Positions 47,299-58,898 of a stretch of DNA of 64,000 bases are shown here, one piece after another. Position 1 is the first letter of the stretch. Each line of letters begins with the position of its first letter. The notes beneath the pieces were generated by a model, which had not been told where the DNA came from, did not search any database, and saw nothing but the letters and a program-made list of their open reading frames with translations. Position numbers and translations under genes: made by a program. The stretch is from the NCBI GenBank assembly GCA_037074705.1, contig CM073590.1:46164395-46228394 (forward strand). Reading direction: 5' to 3'. Source of the DNA: Zhengitettix transpicula. Lineage: Eukaryota; Arthropoda; Insecta; Orthoptera; Tetrigidae.

Positions 47299-48458
47299 GA
47301 AATCCCTAGCAATTATATATGATTGAATACTTATCATTCATTAAAGTTAATTCAATGTTGATGAGAAATTGAAGTATTGTCTGTTATTTCGTACGTATTA
47401 TTAATGAAACCAAACACTGACGATGCTTTATTTTTTAAATAGATTATAACATCGTTTAAATTAAACAAAATACGTAATTATATTAATATTACGGTACTTT
47501 GATATTTTTATCACAATTTTGTGCAATTAAATTCTCTTGAATAACTTTACCCTTTGTGCGTAAAGGATCTATAATCCTGGTTTTTCTTTGAGTACAATAT
47601 ATTTCTCTAACAACATTTGTAGGTGATACAAAATTAAGTGTTTTGTCAATTAGACCAACTTTTTCATATAGTGTATTTATTTTGACTGTTTGTGTTCCTA
47701 ATTTGCATGCTTTTGAAAAGGAACAGCAGCATTAGTGACCTCAGGAGCCACTGAAGTGCTTTGAAATTCGGCACCAGAAATCTAAATAATTAAATGTTAG
47801 AGGGTTTCAAGTGGCTTCATTGATTGCAAACCAAAACGAAAAGTGGGAGATATAATAAATGGGATGACCAAAGAAATCGAAAATTGGGAGCGTGGAGGAA
47901 GGCGATCTAAAGTGGAAGAGTCGTAATTGAGCAGCCAAGCTGATATATATATATATAAGGAGACAGTATGAATAGAGAAGGTAACAGTAAACACAGTGAG
48001 TCGACAGAAAGAGATATTATTGCTGAGGTCGCCATCACGTAGCTAGCTGTCAATGGGCCATCGACCAGCATTTATTAGTAATCACTTGAACAATCCACTA
48101 AGACATAATTCTACCTGCCAGATCAAACTGTCAGGCTCAGGTAAATGTTTTGAGACCAACGCAAAGTAAAGTAATCATTGTTATTTGCTTAAAATCATGC
48201 AACAAAAGTTGATCCCACACTTGTCTACATAAATTAACTCTCAGGAGAAAAAAATTGAATTCTAAATGTTTTTTTATAATTAAATGTTTATTTTTTAAAA
48301 GCGTGAAGAGATTTCTGCCAAACTTTGACCACATTTAACTTACTATTCAGTAACAAACACTGGATAGGTAAAATACCCCCAGCATCTATACGGGTGGAGG
48401 GTCCCCAGTAATTTTCACACTTTTATTACCAGGACTATTTTTTAACAGTAAGATAAGA
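47299..48458. other. AT-rich DNA, nothing identified
   Basis: No feature is visible. The phrase TGGATAGGTAAAATACCCCC at 48361 resembles the target site of the preceding retroposon. Confidence 0.35.
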
Positions 48459-48800
48459 CTCTTTTCAGGTACCGGGGGTATTTTTATCCACAATGTACTT
48501 GGTGTTGAAGCAATTTCTACCAAGCTTACATGTTACTTACGATCCAGCAACAAGCAATGTATGGGTAAAAAAAACCTAGCAATTATAGAGATGGAAATAT
48601 AGAGAATTTTTCAATCTTTTACGCATCAGGAACTATTTATGTCTCTCTTCAGATACCGGGGGTATTTTTGTCTCTCATAAGGTACCGGGAATATATTTTT
48701 ATTTTTTAGAGTACCAGTAGTACTTTAATCTTTTAGGGTACCGGGATTATTTTTTAAACTTGCTTGAAAGATACCGGGTGGTATTAATTGTACACTTTTT
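48459..48800 (+). repeat. Cluster of GGTACCGGGGGTATTTTT-type units
   Basis: Variants of a unit of about 18-22 bp recur: CAGGTACCGGGGGTATTTTT (48468), CAGATACCGGGGGTATTTTT (48652), AAGGTACCGGGAATATATTT (48680), AGAGTACCAGTAGTACTTTA (48708), AGGGTACCGGGATTATTTTT (48738) and AAGATACCGGGTGGTATTAA (48770). Spacing is about 30 bp in the right half. This is a degenerate minisatellite of unknown origin. Confidence 0.65.
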
Positions 48801-49348
48801 CACTTTGTGATATGTCACTGGGCTTATTGAATGTACTAGTAGATATTTTACTCGGTAAAAGTACTATGAGCCATCATATCCTTTATGATGAATATAAATT
48901 TCCGTCTGCATATATAAGTGAGGGAACGTGAAGGGGTACATCTTCAAACAAGTGACGCTCTCGATTCAGGTTCAATAACGTGTTGACCAATAGATGAGGA
49001 TCGAATTAAATACAATTAAATATAACGTTCATCGCCGGGTGTTTAGATAGTTTATAATATAAATGATTAATAATCAAAATCAATGCACAATTATTAAAAT
49101 ATAAATCCCAAACACCTTTAAATTCACCAATAACAGCCAGAAGTTTAAATAAATCAGTGGCTAATAATAATTTGAAATTATTGAAAATGAGGATGTAGTA
49201 GACTACTAGGTGTATGAGAAACACTAATCTATACTAAATATAAAAAGAAGAATCTAATTCTAATAGAGGGTATCTGAAGACACTATAGTATTAAAAATGA
49301 ATGAAATATCAGAATATAACAAACGAGGTTTTGACTGATCTTGTGATA
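48801..49348. other. AT-rich DNA, weak frame
   Basis: A 72-codon minus-strand frame (49006-49224) includes LLAVIGEFKGVWDLYFNN. It lies downstream of the candidate exon below and has no recognised family. Confidence 0.3.
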
Positions 49349-49585
49349 TCAACATGTTTCTTCAAAATTAAGAACCCCGATTGGTAGAAGCATTCTGCGT
49401 GATTTCTTGTACCTTATCAACTCGTTTACTACTTGGATATTATCGTTTTTCCAGTCATAATTCAATAGTTTTAATGAATTTTTATAAATATGGCTAGTAT
49501 TTAAATAGTCTTCTTCAAGGGTAGTAAGATATATACTGGCTAAGTATCTGACGGAATCCTTGCAGGATAACTGATAATTCACACT
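49349..49585 (-). CDS. Candidate terminal exon, unknown protein
   Basis: On the minus strand a pyrimidine-rich TTTTATTGTTTTAG acceptor directly precedes an open frame of 78 codons ending in TGA. It reads SVNYQLSCKDSVRYLASIYL, then DYLNTSHIYKNSLKLLNYDW, then RRMLLPIGVLNFEETC. The composition is protein-like, with mixed charged and hydrophobic residues and few poly-K or poly-N runs. I do not recognise the protein, no upstream exon was found, and no close AATAAA follows. It could equally be a scrap of a transposon ORF. Confidence 0.25.
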   Translation of the reverse strand, partial: SVNYQLSCKDSVRYLASIYLTTLEEDYLNTSHIYKNSLKLLNYDWKNDNIQVVNELIRYKKSRRMLLPIGVLNFEETC

Positions 49586-49946
49586 CTAAAACAATAAAAC
49601 AGCTCTTTTCAAATTGTGTGAAATGTCATGATTGGAGTTAGGTTCTAGAGACACGTGGCATCTGAAGAACCAACAAAAAATTGGTAGAATTTTATAATTA
49701 TATAAATAATCCTAAGAAAAGTAAGTATTGATTATGAAATAATTCAGTGGTGTACCAGTATTTATTATCATGAAACGTAAGAGGCAGGTATATACCTAAC
49801 GTTCATAATTGTTGCATCATTTAATAAACAAACGGGAACGAAAAGAGAAAAAAACAATTGTATCAATAAAAGATCTAAGAAAAATTAATCGATTTACAAC
49901 GGGAAAGTGTTATAGAGAGTATACTCCAAAAATAGATTATATATAT
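49586..49946. other. AT-rich DNA, nothing identified
   Basis: The phrase ATAATTATATAAATAATCCT near 49694 recurs at 51196 (with AATTCAGTGGTRTRCCAGTA at 49741 and 51243). So 49690-49770 and 51190-51270 are diverged copies of one unnamed short repeat flanking the LTR. Confidence 0.45.
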
Positions 49947-50957
49947 TGTAATAATTAATAAAATAATTATTCTTTAATTTGCCCCACGTTGTGGTAGTCA
50001 TTTTGTAATATTTAATTAAGTAGCTTCAAATAAAAAGATTAAATATTTAAACAACAAACAAATTTATTTTAATTCTTGAACAATTTTACAATTTAAAATA
50101 AAAAGATCTCAATCTGTCAGGGTCTCAACTGGGTTTCATAACGGTGAATCATACAAAAATAATTAAAGAACACAAAAATTAGATTTAAAAGGAAATATTT
50201 ACACGTCTAAACATAGACGATATTTGCTTATCGACGAACTTATACTAAAAGATGGATTTTACTTTAAACAATTTATTTATCAATAATAAAGGAACGATAT
50301 CTGACTTTTATCTTTTAATTCGATTTACAAAATTTATTGTTATTTTTGTTACTTACGGCAGCCCAGGATACTTTTAACTTTCGAAGCTCATAGACGTTTT
50401 TTTTCACAGATTCTATTGTACTCACAGATTCTAATTTAAATGTTTCTATTTCAAAATCAGGAACCAGGAACCCCTGCTTCGTCTCTCCCTCACTCGGTTG
50501 AGTCACTCACAGCTTGCCCAGTTTACTGCCGGTTTTTAGTTCTGCTTGCGTAAATGTAAATGTTTGGTCTCGTCTATTTCAACTTGACCAACGCTCCCAG
50601 CTACCTCCAGACTGAAGTTTTAATATAATCTCTCGTTGATTTTAAAACAATCTTTGCTCAAACAAGCTTCCAGCCAAACTCAAGACTGAAATTTTTAATA
50701 TAATGTCTCGTCGATTTTCAAACGATCTGTGATCGGCACAACATTCAAGCCAAACTCAAGGCTCGAACTGTCCTCTACCAAATCATAACGCGAACTCGCT
50801 TCCTGTCTCGTAAATTTTGAGCGCGCATTCTTCATCCGCCAAAACAACAATACTCTCCTTCATTGTCGGTTGTAGTGTTCGGTACCGCCGTCAATAATGT
50901 TTATCCAACAATTTAGATTATTAATTACAATTAATGCCTTAATTAATAGGCATTACA
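49947..50957 (-). mobile_element. Solo LTR, family B, with ATAT duplication
   Basis: On the plus strand it runs TGTAATAATTAATAAAAT to AATAGGCATTACA, flanked by ATAT (49943-49946 and 50958-50961). On the minus strand it begins TGTAATGCCTATTAATTAAG and shares CATTAATTGT, the GCGCGCTCAAA segment and a GACCCTGACAG motif with the 4351 and 25573 copies. The segment CCCCACGTTGTGGTAGTCA corresponds to CCCTACGTTGAGGCGACA of the 19443 copy. Confidence 0.82.
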
Positions 50958-50969
50958 ATATATATTATG

Positions 50970-50994
50970 ATTCTATATATATATATATATATAC
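50970..50994. repeat. (TA)n microsatellite
   Basis: A TA run near the LTR flank. Confidence 0.9.
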
Positions 50995-51480
50995 ATATTG
51001 TATTTTTAGTTAAAGGAATAATCTGTAGAGTATTTATTAGGATCTTTGGGGAATATTTCTTGGCACAGGTCAGGTATAGACTGGACTCCAGGAAAATTAG
51101 ATAGTTAGACGGGAAAGAGATAAAATCCAAACAAACACATCGAAACAGTGAATAACTTCTATATATACATTTTTTTGTTTTAGAGAGTAAAGTTTTATAA
51201 TTATATAAATAATCCTAAGAAATGTAAGTATTGAATATGAAATAATTCAGTGGTATGCCAGTATTTACCGGCTGTGGCCACAGTAGAGAGAAGTCACAAT
51301 GGTGGACGGAATTTGTCTGGGTGAGACAAATGTGTCTAATATTTTTCGTCTCATAATGAGAAAAATAAATATATGCGTTGCCCAAGTAATTTTCTATTAG
51401 ATGTGATCCTATAAGATTCTCACTGTAATTTCACACACACAGCTATATGTATATATAGAACATATGTATCCGAAGGCAGT

Positions 51481-52000
51481 ACCTGCGAGGGATGTTCTCT
51501 CGCAGATAGAACCTTTTTAGGAGAGATACGAAGGGGCTACCTTTGGGTATGCCTTTTCCTCTCCGTTTTTGAACTAAGGTTCCCACAAGCCGAGGCACCT
51601 CGGCCTGTTCTGAGACGTATATGTTCCGGGGCCACAGACCTTGGGCATACGACAAGAGTTGTCCGCTATTCCTATTGGAAAGTCGGCCAGCTGCCTCCTA
51701 AACTGGTTGAGGCACGGATAAGGGAATGCTGCGTCACCACAGCAAACTCCTCTCCCGCTATCGGAAGGGCGTGGGACAAGTACCCAATGCCCGACCTACC
51801 TGATGCAGGTTTTTCTAGGGTTTTCCCTGCATTTCTTTAGGCGAATGCCAGGTAGGATCCTTAAAATATAGCCCGGGGGCCCTAGTTAACCCTTGGCTAA
51901 CTTCCTCTACCCTTCCGCATCCTCCCTTTCAAATCCCTTCCTATGCTATTAAAGGGGAGTTGCCCAATGTGGACTACCCTCATGTAGCCTGCTGCCCTAA
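51481..52000 (+). mobile_element. Family A retroposon, 51.5 kb copy
   Basis: It starts with the hairpin ACCTGCGAGGGATGTTCTCT and CGCAG, runs the full family length, and ends CATGTAGCCTGCTGCCCTAA. The tail is replaced by a TATATA run. No clear target duplication is seen. Confidence 0.9.
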
Positions 52001-52029
52001 TATATATATATATATGTATGTATATATAT

Positions 52030-52740
52030 AAAATTTACAAATTGGCCTTAAAACTAATCGCAAAGTACGGACAAAATGAAACAATAATTTGCTTTTCTAA
52101 ACAAAACTATATTCCGGGAAAGTGGACACTTCGAAGGGACAGATTTTTGTTTCGACCATTCAACTGATGGTCACTGATTATAGGGACTGGAAAGTATCAA
52201 AGCAGATGTGGGCAGTGGCGTTGAGACAAGAGACGAAACTGTTTGTTAAAAACGGACAGGACGGTCGGGGAGAGGGAGGATCGATGCAGATGTTTCTGAA
52301 TCCAGTCAAAAATATGACGTTATGCTCATCCAGATGGTTAAGAATCAAATAAACTCTGAAGGCGACGAATTACGAGACTGGAAATGAAGCCGACTGGAAG
52401 ATTTATGATTTTCTGTAGGAAACAAAAAAAGACGGGACGCCACTTTCCGATGACACCGCCTGAACTTACGAAGCAGATCCCGTGGTTGTCTTTTATTACA
52501 TTTCTAAAATAGTTTCAATTGCAGTTTTCATTCTAGTTTTTTTCTCATTTCATACTGAGATTTTATTTTACTCTGCGCACTTTGTACATATGGATGAATT
52601 TTGAAATATTTTGGCATAATTAATTTGTCAATCAAATAAATGATATTAAATTAAATTAAATTATATCAAACAAAATTAATAATAAATTAATGTAATTAGT
52701 TATGAAATATACATTCTCATTAAAACCTTATCACAATATA
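52030..52740 (-). repeat. Dispersed repeat C, copy 2
   Basis: The reverse complement of 12100-12318 plus 13970-14505 without the A insertions, so it gives the empty-site reference for copy 1. A 76-codon plus frame (52122-52352) overlaps the region homologous to the 92-codon frame of copy 1, but codon phase is not kept between them. Confidence 0.7.
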
Positions 52741-52894
52741 TATTGTTTAGCTTACAAATGTGAAATGAAATGTTTTATAATAAATTGTTTCTTTAATTAT
52801 TGGCGGCGTAACTTTGAGGCCAGAGTATTGTAAATAACAGCATTGTTTGGCGCGAGAATGCAGAGACTATAATGGTTGCTACGGTGTATTATCG

Positions 52895-53287
52895 AAAAGG
52901 TATATAAGACTCTCAGAACTTTAGCAAAAAACAACGTAGAAAGTGAGTGTGTTTTTGGGAGGCAGAGCAGTATGTTGAGAGAAACAGTCAGGGAGACAGA
53001 CTGACAAGTCAGTGTGTTTTGGAGGGCCTGTCCATGGTAGTGTGGGCGAGACTCTGTGGTGGTCGAATTCAGCAAAGTATAGGCTAAATATCATCAATTT
53101 TTTTATTAAAGATTTTCTACAGAAATAATGAATGTGATTATACTTACGACAGCAATGTAAGAAGGTGCCTAAAGTGTAGGGAAGTGAGACGATAATTAAA
53201 TCAGTGCTATGGCCTGTCAATTAAATTAGTGTTCTTTAAAAATTCAATAATCACGTGTGCACAAAGCAGAACAGCTATAAATAAACG
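52895..53287 (+). promoter_or_regulatory. Candidate TATA promoter and 5' exon
   Basis: TATATAAG (52901-52908) is followed by about 380 bp of lower-AT sequence that ends in a strong splice donor, CG|GTAAGT (donor at 53288). The stretch has no long frame, as for a 5' untranslated first exon. The same signals can occur in an LTR or by chance, and no downstream coding exon is seen. Confidence 0.2.
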
Positions 53288-53290
53288 GTA

Positions 53291-55209
53291 AGTAAAAAAA
53301 ACTTTCTTCTGTGAACCTTTACGTAAATATTTTTTACCGCCAGATTTCTATAGCTTTGCCAGATTTATATAACTTTTTATATTTATATAGCTTTTGTTGT
53401 TGATATTAAATTTGTTATTGTAAATTTAAATTCATCATTTTTCTTCCGTAACTTGGTGAAATTTGCAAACCACTGTCTTTATTAGAGGCCCTAAAATCGC
53501 CCCTAAAATTTAGATACTCATAAAAGCTGAGGCATTTACTAAGGAATATAAAATGTAAATTCAACTAAAATCAAATTTGTCAAGTAAATAATCTTTGTTA
53601 TCTTTTAACAACAATTTGGTTTACTTTCAATTTTCTTCCTTTGTTTATTTAATTAAAAGTGATTACCACAATATATACATGTTATTAACACAGGTAACAT
53701 TTGTCTGTTTTACAAAATGCTTTATTTCTTTTAATAATACAATACGGCGTACTTTATTATCAAAGGTAATATTCGTCCTTCAAAATATTTTTTCTTTATT
53801 TATTCTTTGGATAATACAATTGTACGGGCTGTTATAAGAGTGTTTCTCTCTAATTTCCACGTTCTGAAACCCGACATTTTATATTCTTGTTGTTGTTGTT
53901 ATTGTCCAATTACGTGATTTTATTACAGCATTCTCAAGTGTAGCGTAAGGTAATATTAAGCTCCTATACTGTATCTTTAGGTGCTCAGCAAGGACAAGGC
54001 ATTTACGTCACAAGTTAACCGATTTTGAAGATTGTTAATTAAGAATGCTGACGCGCCAAGATAGTTAGATCCGGACAATAGGCACAACTTCGTAGTTCAT
54101 TCTCAAGGACAAGCGTTACAGCACAGTCTAAGTAATAAAAAACAGGGTTTATCTTGCAAACTTAGAAGTAGCACTGGTAAGAATATTTTATTTTATATCA
54201 TGTTTTTAAGTGTTGAAGGATTTCCTGTGTATGAGGATGAACAGATGCCACATAATCTCTTTGGCGAGCATTATTAATAGTGTAGCATTAATAGCCATAT
54301 AATATATGGTAAGTGTCAAACGGTTTTTAAATGGTTTTTTTAAGTAATTCAACAAAGAAACAAGTAAGGACTTAATTTCGTCTGTCAATAATTTCTTTTT
54401 ATTAAATTATTAGCGATCTCTGGCTATAATCGAGTTAAATAAACAAAATTTCGGAATATGGCGTCCTCTGGACGTGTTTGGCATAACAGATTTCAACCAT
54501 ACAATATCCAAATATTTATTTATTAAGTCAATCGACGTTGGACGCCACTACTAGGACATAACGTCAGCAGAAATAATATCAGTTGCATAAATAAAATACC
54601 ATCAATTAATTAATTTTAATTTAAGAAAATTTAATCACACTATTAAATAAACACTTGTATTACATTTATTTTTTTAATTGATGTACATTTATAAATTTAT
54701 AACATTCAAAATATTTAGAATATAACGTTTTAAACTTCGAAACTACACGTATGCCACTATTTAGATTCTGTGAAAGACAAACTCTGTGAATCTGAATCAG
54801 CTGATCCCTCTTTAAACATTCGAACTCTCATATTCTGCACATTTTTCACAATATATAACATTAGATTGTCAACGGAATACTTCAAATGCGTATATCAGAT
54901 ACATGATTTAAATAAACAAATACATAAATTAAACTATCTTATCATTTGTATGTGACACTAACTTATTACCATTAACGGTAAAATTAAACAAAATCCGTTT
55001 TTTCTGAAAATATGAAGGGAGTGAAAAATCTAAATGTGCACACACACACAAAAACAAGTTAAACATTATTCAGTGGTTTCCTCAACACAAATATTTGATC
55101 AATTTATCGCACAGTTTAGAATGACTTTATATTGCGTCTATTCAAAAAAATATTTAAAAATTTTACTACGGTAGTGTTGGAATATTGAAGTACTACGCTT
55201 TGAATAACA
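53291..55209. other. AT-rich DNA, nothing identified
   Basis: No coding match or repeat boundary is visible. A mixed-composition patch at 53880-54130 is unassigned. Confidence 0.45.
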
Positions 55210-55257
55210 ACCCCGGAACATACACATCTCAAAACAGGCCGAGGTGCCTCTTTTTTT
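55210..55257 (-). mobile_element. Family A, short internal fragment
   Basis: CCCCGGAACATACACATCTC and AAAACAGGCCGAGGTGCCTC match the centre of family A, ending at a T9 run. Confidence 0.75.
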
Positions 55258-55274
55258 TTGAGTAACAGTATACT

Positions 55275-55366
55275 ATGGTTGGAGAAGTCGACTCAGATAG
55301 TTCTTATGGTAAAGAGCACTCCATATTAATGGAAGTTCCCGTGTTCGACTCCCGGATCGCTTGAGT
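55275..55366 (+). repeat. tRNA-like sequence, degenerate
   Basis: An A-box-like TAGTTCTTATGGTAAAGAGC (55298-55317) and a B-box GTGTTCGACTCCC (55341-55353) lie at tRNA spacing. The anticodon stem and acceptor stem do not pair properly. It is probably a tRNA pseudogene or SINE head. Confidence 0.5.
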
Positions 55367-55579
55367 TTGTTTTTCCTGTATATTCCTTTTTTTCATACTC
55401 TTCGGTATACTGCATAATGTCGGATATATTCCTTAAACTGTAACTCGAGTCACCAATTAGCTACCATACTCTACCTACCGCATCCCCGTTTCAAATATTA
55501 ATGGTGTGAGACCATCTCATGGATGATCCGCTGGTAGACTGTCACATCTAAAAAGGTCGACACGTTATGAATAGGGAAA

Positions 55580-55890
55580 GCCTACAGAGGGATGAAGTAT
55601 GCTACCTACGGGTATCTCTTTATTCTCTATCAGGCACTAGATTAAGGTTTCCTTAAACCAAAACCCCTATGTGAGTTTTGAGAGGTGTAGGCTCCGGTGT
55701 TGCAGACGTTGGGTATCGTACACGAGTTATCCCTTGTTCCCATTAGAGCATTCTACCAACTGCTTCCTATTCTGCTCTAGACATGGCGTAGTGGTTGCAA
55801 CGTCCCCACACCAAACCCCACCTCCAGTCATAAGAAGGGCGTCGGTCAAGTATCGAGAACCTGACCTACTGAAGTTCGGAATTCCATGCA
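55580..55890 (+). mobile_element. Family A, highly diverged copy
   Basis: It keeps the order of family landmarks with many changes: ATGAAGTATGCTACCTACGG, GTGAGTTTTGAGAGGTGTAG, AACGTCCCCACACCAAACCC, AGAAGGGCGTCGGTCAAGTA and ACCTGACCTACTGAAG. It is older than the others. Confidence 0.7.
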
Positions 55891-56220
55891 CTTAGAATTA
55901 TAAGTGTAGAGGAATATGTAATACGTACACGACAGGTTGCTATGCGGTATTATCAGGGTATTATCGATCAGTTTGTCAAAGACCAAAGTACAGTATGATT
56001 ACAGTGTACTCATTTTTTACAGCATCAGTAATGGTAGAGTTGTGTTTTGTTCGTACACAGTGCCATTAATTTTATTCGGTTTAAGCAATACTAGCTTATT
56101 ACCTGTCCTTCATACGTGGATGAAAACACTGGGCGTGGTTTTTAACGTTGGGTTATTAGCTTTTGGCACAGATTATACAATTGAGAGGATGGGGTTTCGA
56201 TCCACTTTTGTTTCTACCGA

Positions 56221-56818
56221 TCTATATAATAAAAAATAATGTATATTTGTATGTATTTACGTTAATCTTTGTACAAATTTAAACACGTGGACAGATTGCA
56301 ACAAAACTTAGTACACATATTCTTGAAAACACGACAAACGGTACTGTGAGGGTGAGAAACGTCTATAATAAATTCAGAAAGAATTATAATTGAAAAACCT
56401 GATCTGCGCTCCAAGAGACCATGATGTCACTCAAGAGAGAGAGACGTTACTACGTGACGAACAAAGGAAATAGTTCCTTTTTCCGTAATGAAATAATGCA
56501 GAAATATTTTAATTGAATAAAAGTATAATTTTATCCAGTATTACTCCAGCGAATGATAATAAAAAACAATACCAAATTCTTTACGATCCTTGCGGACAAT
56601 GTAAGTTAATTTTCGTTCCATATTAGTGACTTCAATATGGCGATTTGTTTACATTGTGAATCTAGCTAAGAATTTCATCAATTTAATCTTTCGAAATGTC
56701 TGAACACTGAGGGACAATCATATCCTGCAATACTGAAGGAGTATATTTAAGTATTCAATTAAATACTTTTTCGGTTGTGTATAAATAAGTACACGGGCAA
56801 CGCCGGCCACCCAGCTAG
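56221..56818 (+). mobile_element. Helitron D2, complete 598-bp copy
   Basis: It starts TCTATATAATAAAAAATAAT directly after A (56220) and ends GGGCAACGCCGGCCACCCAG-CTAG directly before T. It holds the D2 unit and no coding capacity. It defines both termini of the subfamily and shows the A|T insertion site. Confidence 0.82.
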
Positions 56819-57975
56819 TTTTAAATATAACTCATTATTAAAGTATAATTTTTTTGTACTTTATCTTTTTCTTGACTCTATCTATACTATTACGTTTTTA
56901 TCTACTGTTCACAAACAAAGATTTTGTTATAATACATATAACATTTCACGTAAAAAGAAAAGTTAATTGGGCAGACTGACTTAAAATAGTGTATGGAAAT
57001 TTAAGACAGCCTCATAGTTATTTCAGGTTTCGGAGAAAATCGGTTTTCTTGTAAACAGAACGATATCGCTTTCCAAATATTTTTAATCATTTCTTATAAC
57101 ATTAGTAATTTAGTATCTAAATAGCTGTTTGCTGTTTGAATTGCTAAAATCATTTATGTTTCTTCATATAATATCGGGGAAACATTTTTATCTAATTCAA
57201 TCCGACTATTTCTTTGTGAAGAGCGCTAAGAAAATTAAGAGTAAGGGCAACTGTGACTTTGTCTCCGTACGGAGGATTGCAGATTGCTATCGTTAAAAAC
57301 CGTCTCAAGGCCTTACTACATTTTTAGAACAGTCGACCACTCACAAAACAGATATCTTTAGGCTGGCTGCTCAGCCTAAAATACAACTTAATTTATTAGA
57401 CATTTAATTAAAATTTCATACTAATAAAAATGGAACTAGTAAAATATAATAATTAAAATAAAAATAAAAAGTTACATTTTTCTGACTTCTTTAAATAAAG
57501 TAAAAAGCATCAGTCTATTAAGAAAAATTTAAATCATTATAATAAGTCACACATTAGAGATTTACTGTAATGTACCTTTTTTTCTTGTATTGTTTAAATT
57601 TTCACAATAAATTCCCGACTAACAGGCTAATATTTCATTTAACAAATTAAAAATAACTGATTTTATTGAAAAAAGACATTTAAACTCAATTCAACTCCAC
57701 TGTCGTTATTTTTGGATAACTCATTCCAGTCGATATCAATTTTGCGTTATGCAGATCCTGAGAGTGTTTTTGAAAGTGTCGCCAATCAACGTGTACTTTG
57801 ACTTCCTAACATTCATTTTTTTAAATATGTTTGCATGTATATATATATATATATATATAATATTGATTACAGTTGCTTCAACAGCTCTGGTTATTAGCGA
57901 CTCAGTATGGGAACTCATTTTTTCCTTGTTGGGGTACTGATTTGACAAGAGTGTTTCTCACGCACATAAACATCC
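56819..57975. other. AT-rich DNA with one TA run
   Basis: A (TA)n run lies at 57838-57860. Nothing else is identified. Confidence 0.45.
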
Positions 57976-58035
57976 ATCCCAGGACCTCTGTGATGTGAGG
58001 CAGTCACGCTGACCCCTACACCACAGGAGGGCGGC
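57976..58035 (-). mobile_element. SINE head fragment
   Basis: On the minus strand CTCCTGTGGTGTAGGGGTCA, GCGTGACTGCC and CAGAGGTCCTGGG parallel the tRNA-like head of the SINE at 29897. The B-box is lost. Confidence 0.6.
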
Positions 58036-58379
58036 ATGCTTAAATATGTTCCTCCATAAATTCAAATGGTTGTGGCCAATTGGTTCTAGTTGGTTAAATA
58101 ATCATTAGAAAGCTTCTCTCCACACCCGCGTCAGTGTGAAAGTAAATTTTGCTTGATCAAGTAATTTTGTTGTTTACTGCAAGGCAACATCTTATTAAGA
58201 TTGAAACAACAATGACATGTTCGACGGGAATCGAAGTAAGATTTTCTTCTGGAAGTTCCGTCGAATGAAAATTGAAGATTAATATACTTTTCTTTAATTA
58301 CTGTTACATTAGTATATTTAATGTTACTTAAAATTATATAATTCTTTTGTGAACTATAATGTTTCTGTCTCTGAACTTT

Positions 58380-58480
58380 GTAATTGTAATATTTTATTAT
58401 TTTCTTGTAATCATATATTATGACGTATCCTATTTCCTCGACCGAAGGCTAATGGAATTAATAATAAATCTGAATCTAAA
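58380..58480 (+). repeat. LINE 3' tail fragment, copy 2
   Basis: It shares GACGTATCCTATTTCCT (58422-58438) and the following AAGGCTAATGGAAT with 2749 onward, and ends in an A-rich run. Confidence 0.4.
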
Positions 58481-58730
58481 TAAAGTACAGACGTTTAAAA
58501 GAATATTTTTAACACAGTATGTGGCCATAAATACTTAAAAGGTTTTTATAAACGAACAAAAATAATTCCAATATGGTGATGGGGCGCGATACCCTGTTGA
58601 ATTACGGGCAACGTTGGCTTTTATAGAGCTGTTTTTCTTTGTAAGTGAATAAAGTACGCTTTATAGCGTGGACAACAATAATTCGAAATACAAAAGGAAA
58701 TTAGAGAACGACGGTTTTTCTGGTGAATCT

Positions 58731-58898
58731 GTTGTAGATAAAATTCTCGGGTCTCAACCCGGGCCAATTGTTTGTTAAATAACAATGTTTCGACAGTTTC
58801 CTGAGTCAACCTGATGACGGTGGCGGAGCTTGCTGTCGAAACGTTGTTATTTAACAAACAATTGAACCAGATTGAGACCCGAGAATATTATCTACAAC
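58731..58898. repeat. Foldback hairpin with 66-bp arms
   Basis: The left arm (58731-58796) and right arm (58833-58898) are inverted copies with a handful of mismatches, around a 36-base loop. The loop and right arm together hold hammerhead-like motif 11. Confidence 0.85.
58811..58845 (+). ncRNA. Hammerhead-ribozyme-like motif 11
   Basis: CTGATGA (58811-58817), stem II GGUGGC/GCUGUC (six pairs with wobbles), GAAACGTT (58838-58845). The core boxes are intact. CAAC before the core partly pairs with GUUA after it. Confidence 0.55.

Noticed and set aside
55275..55366. Functional tRNA gene
   Set aside because: Box A and box B are recognisable, but the acceptor and anticodon stems do not pair and no seven-base anticodon loop can be defined.
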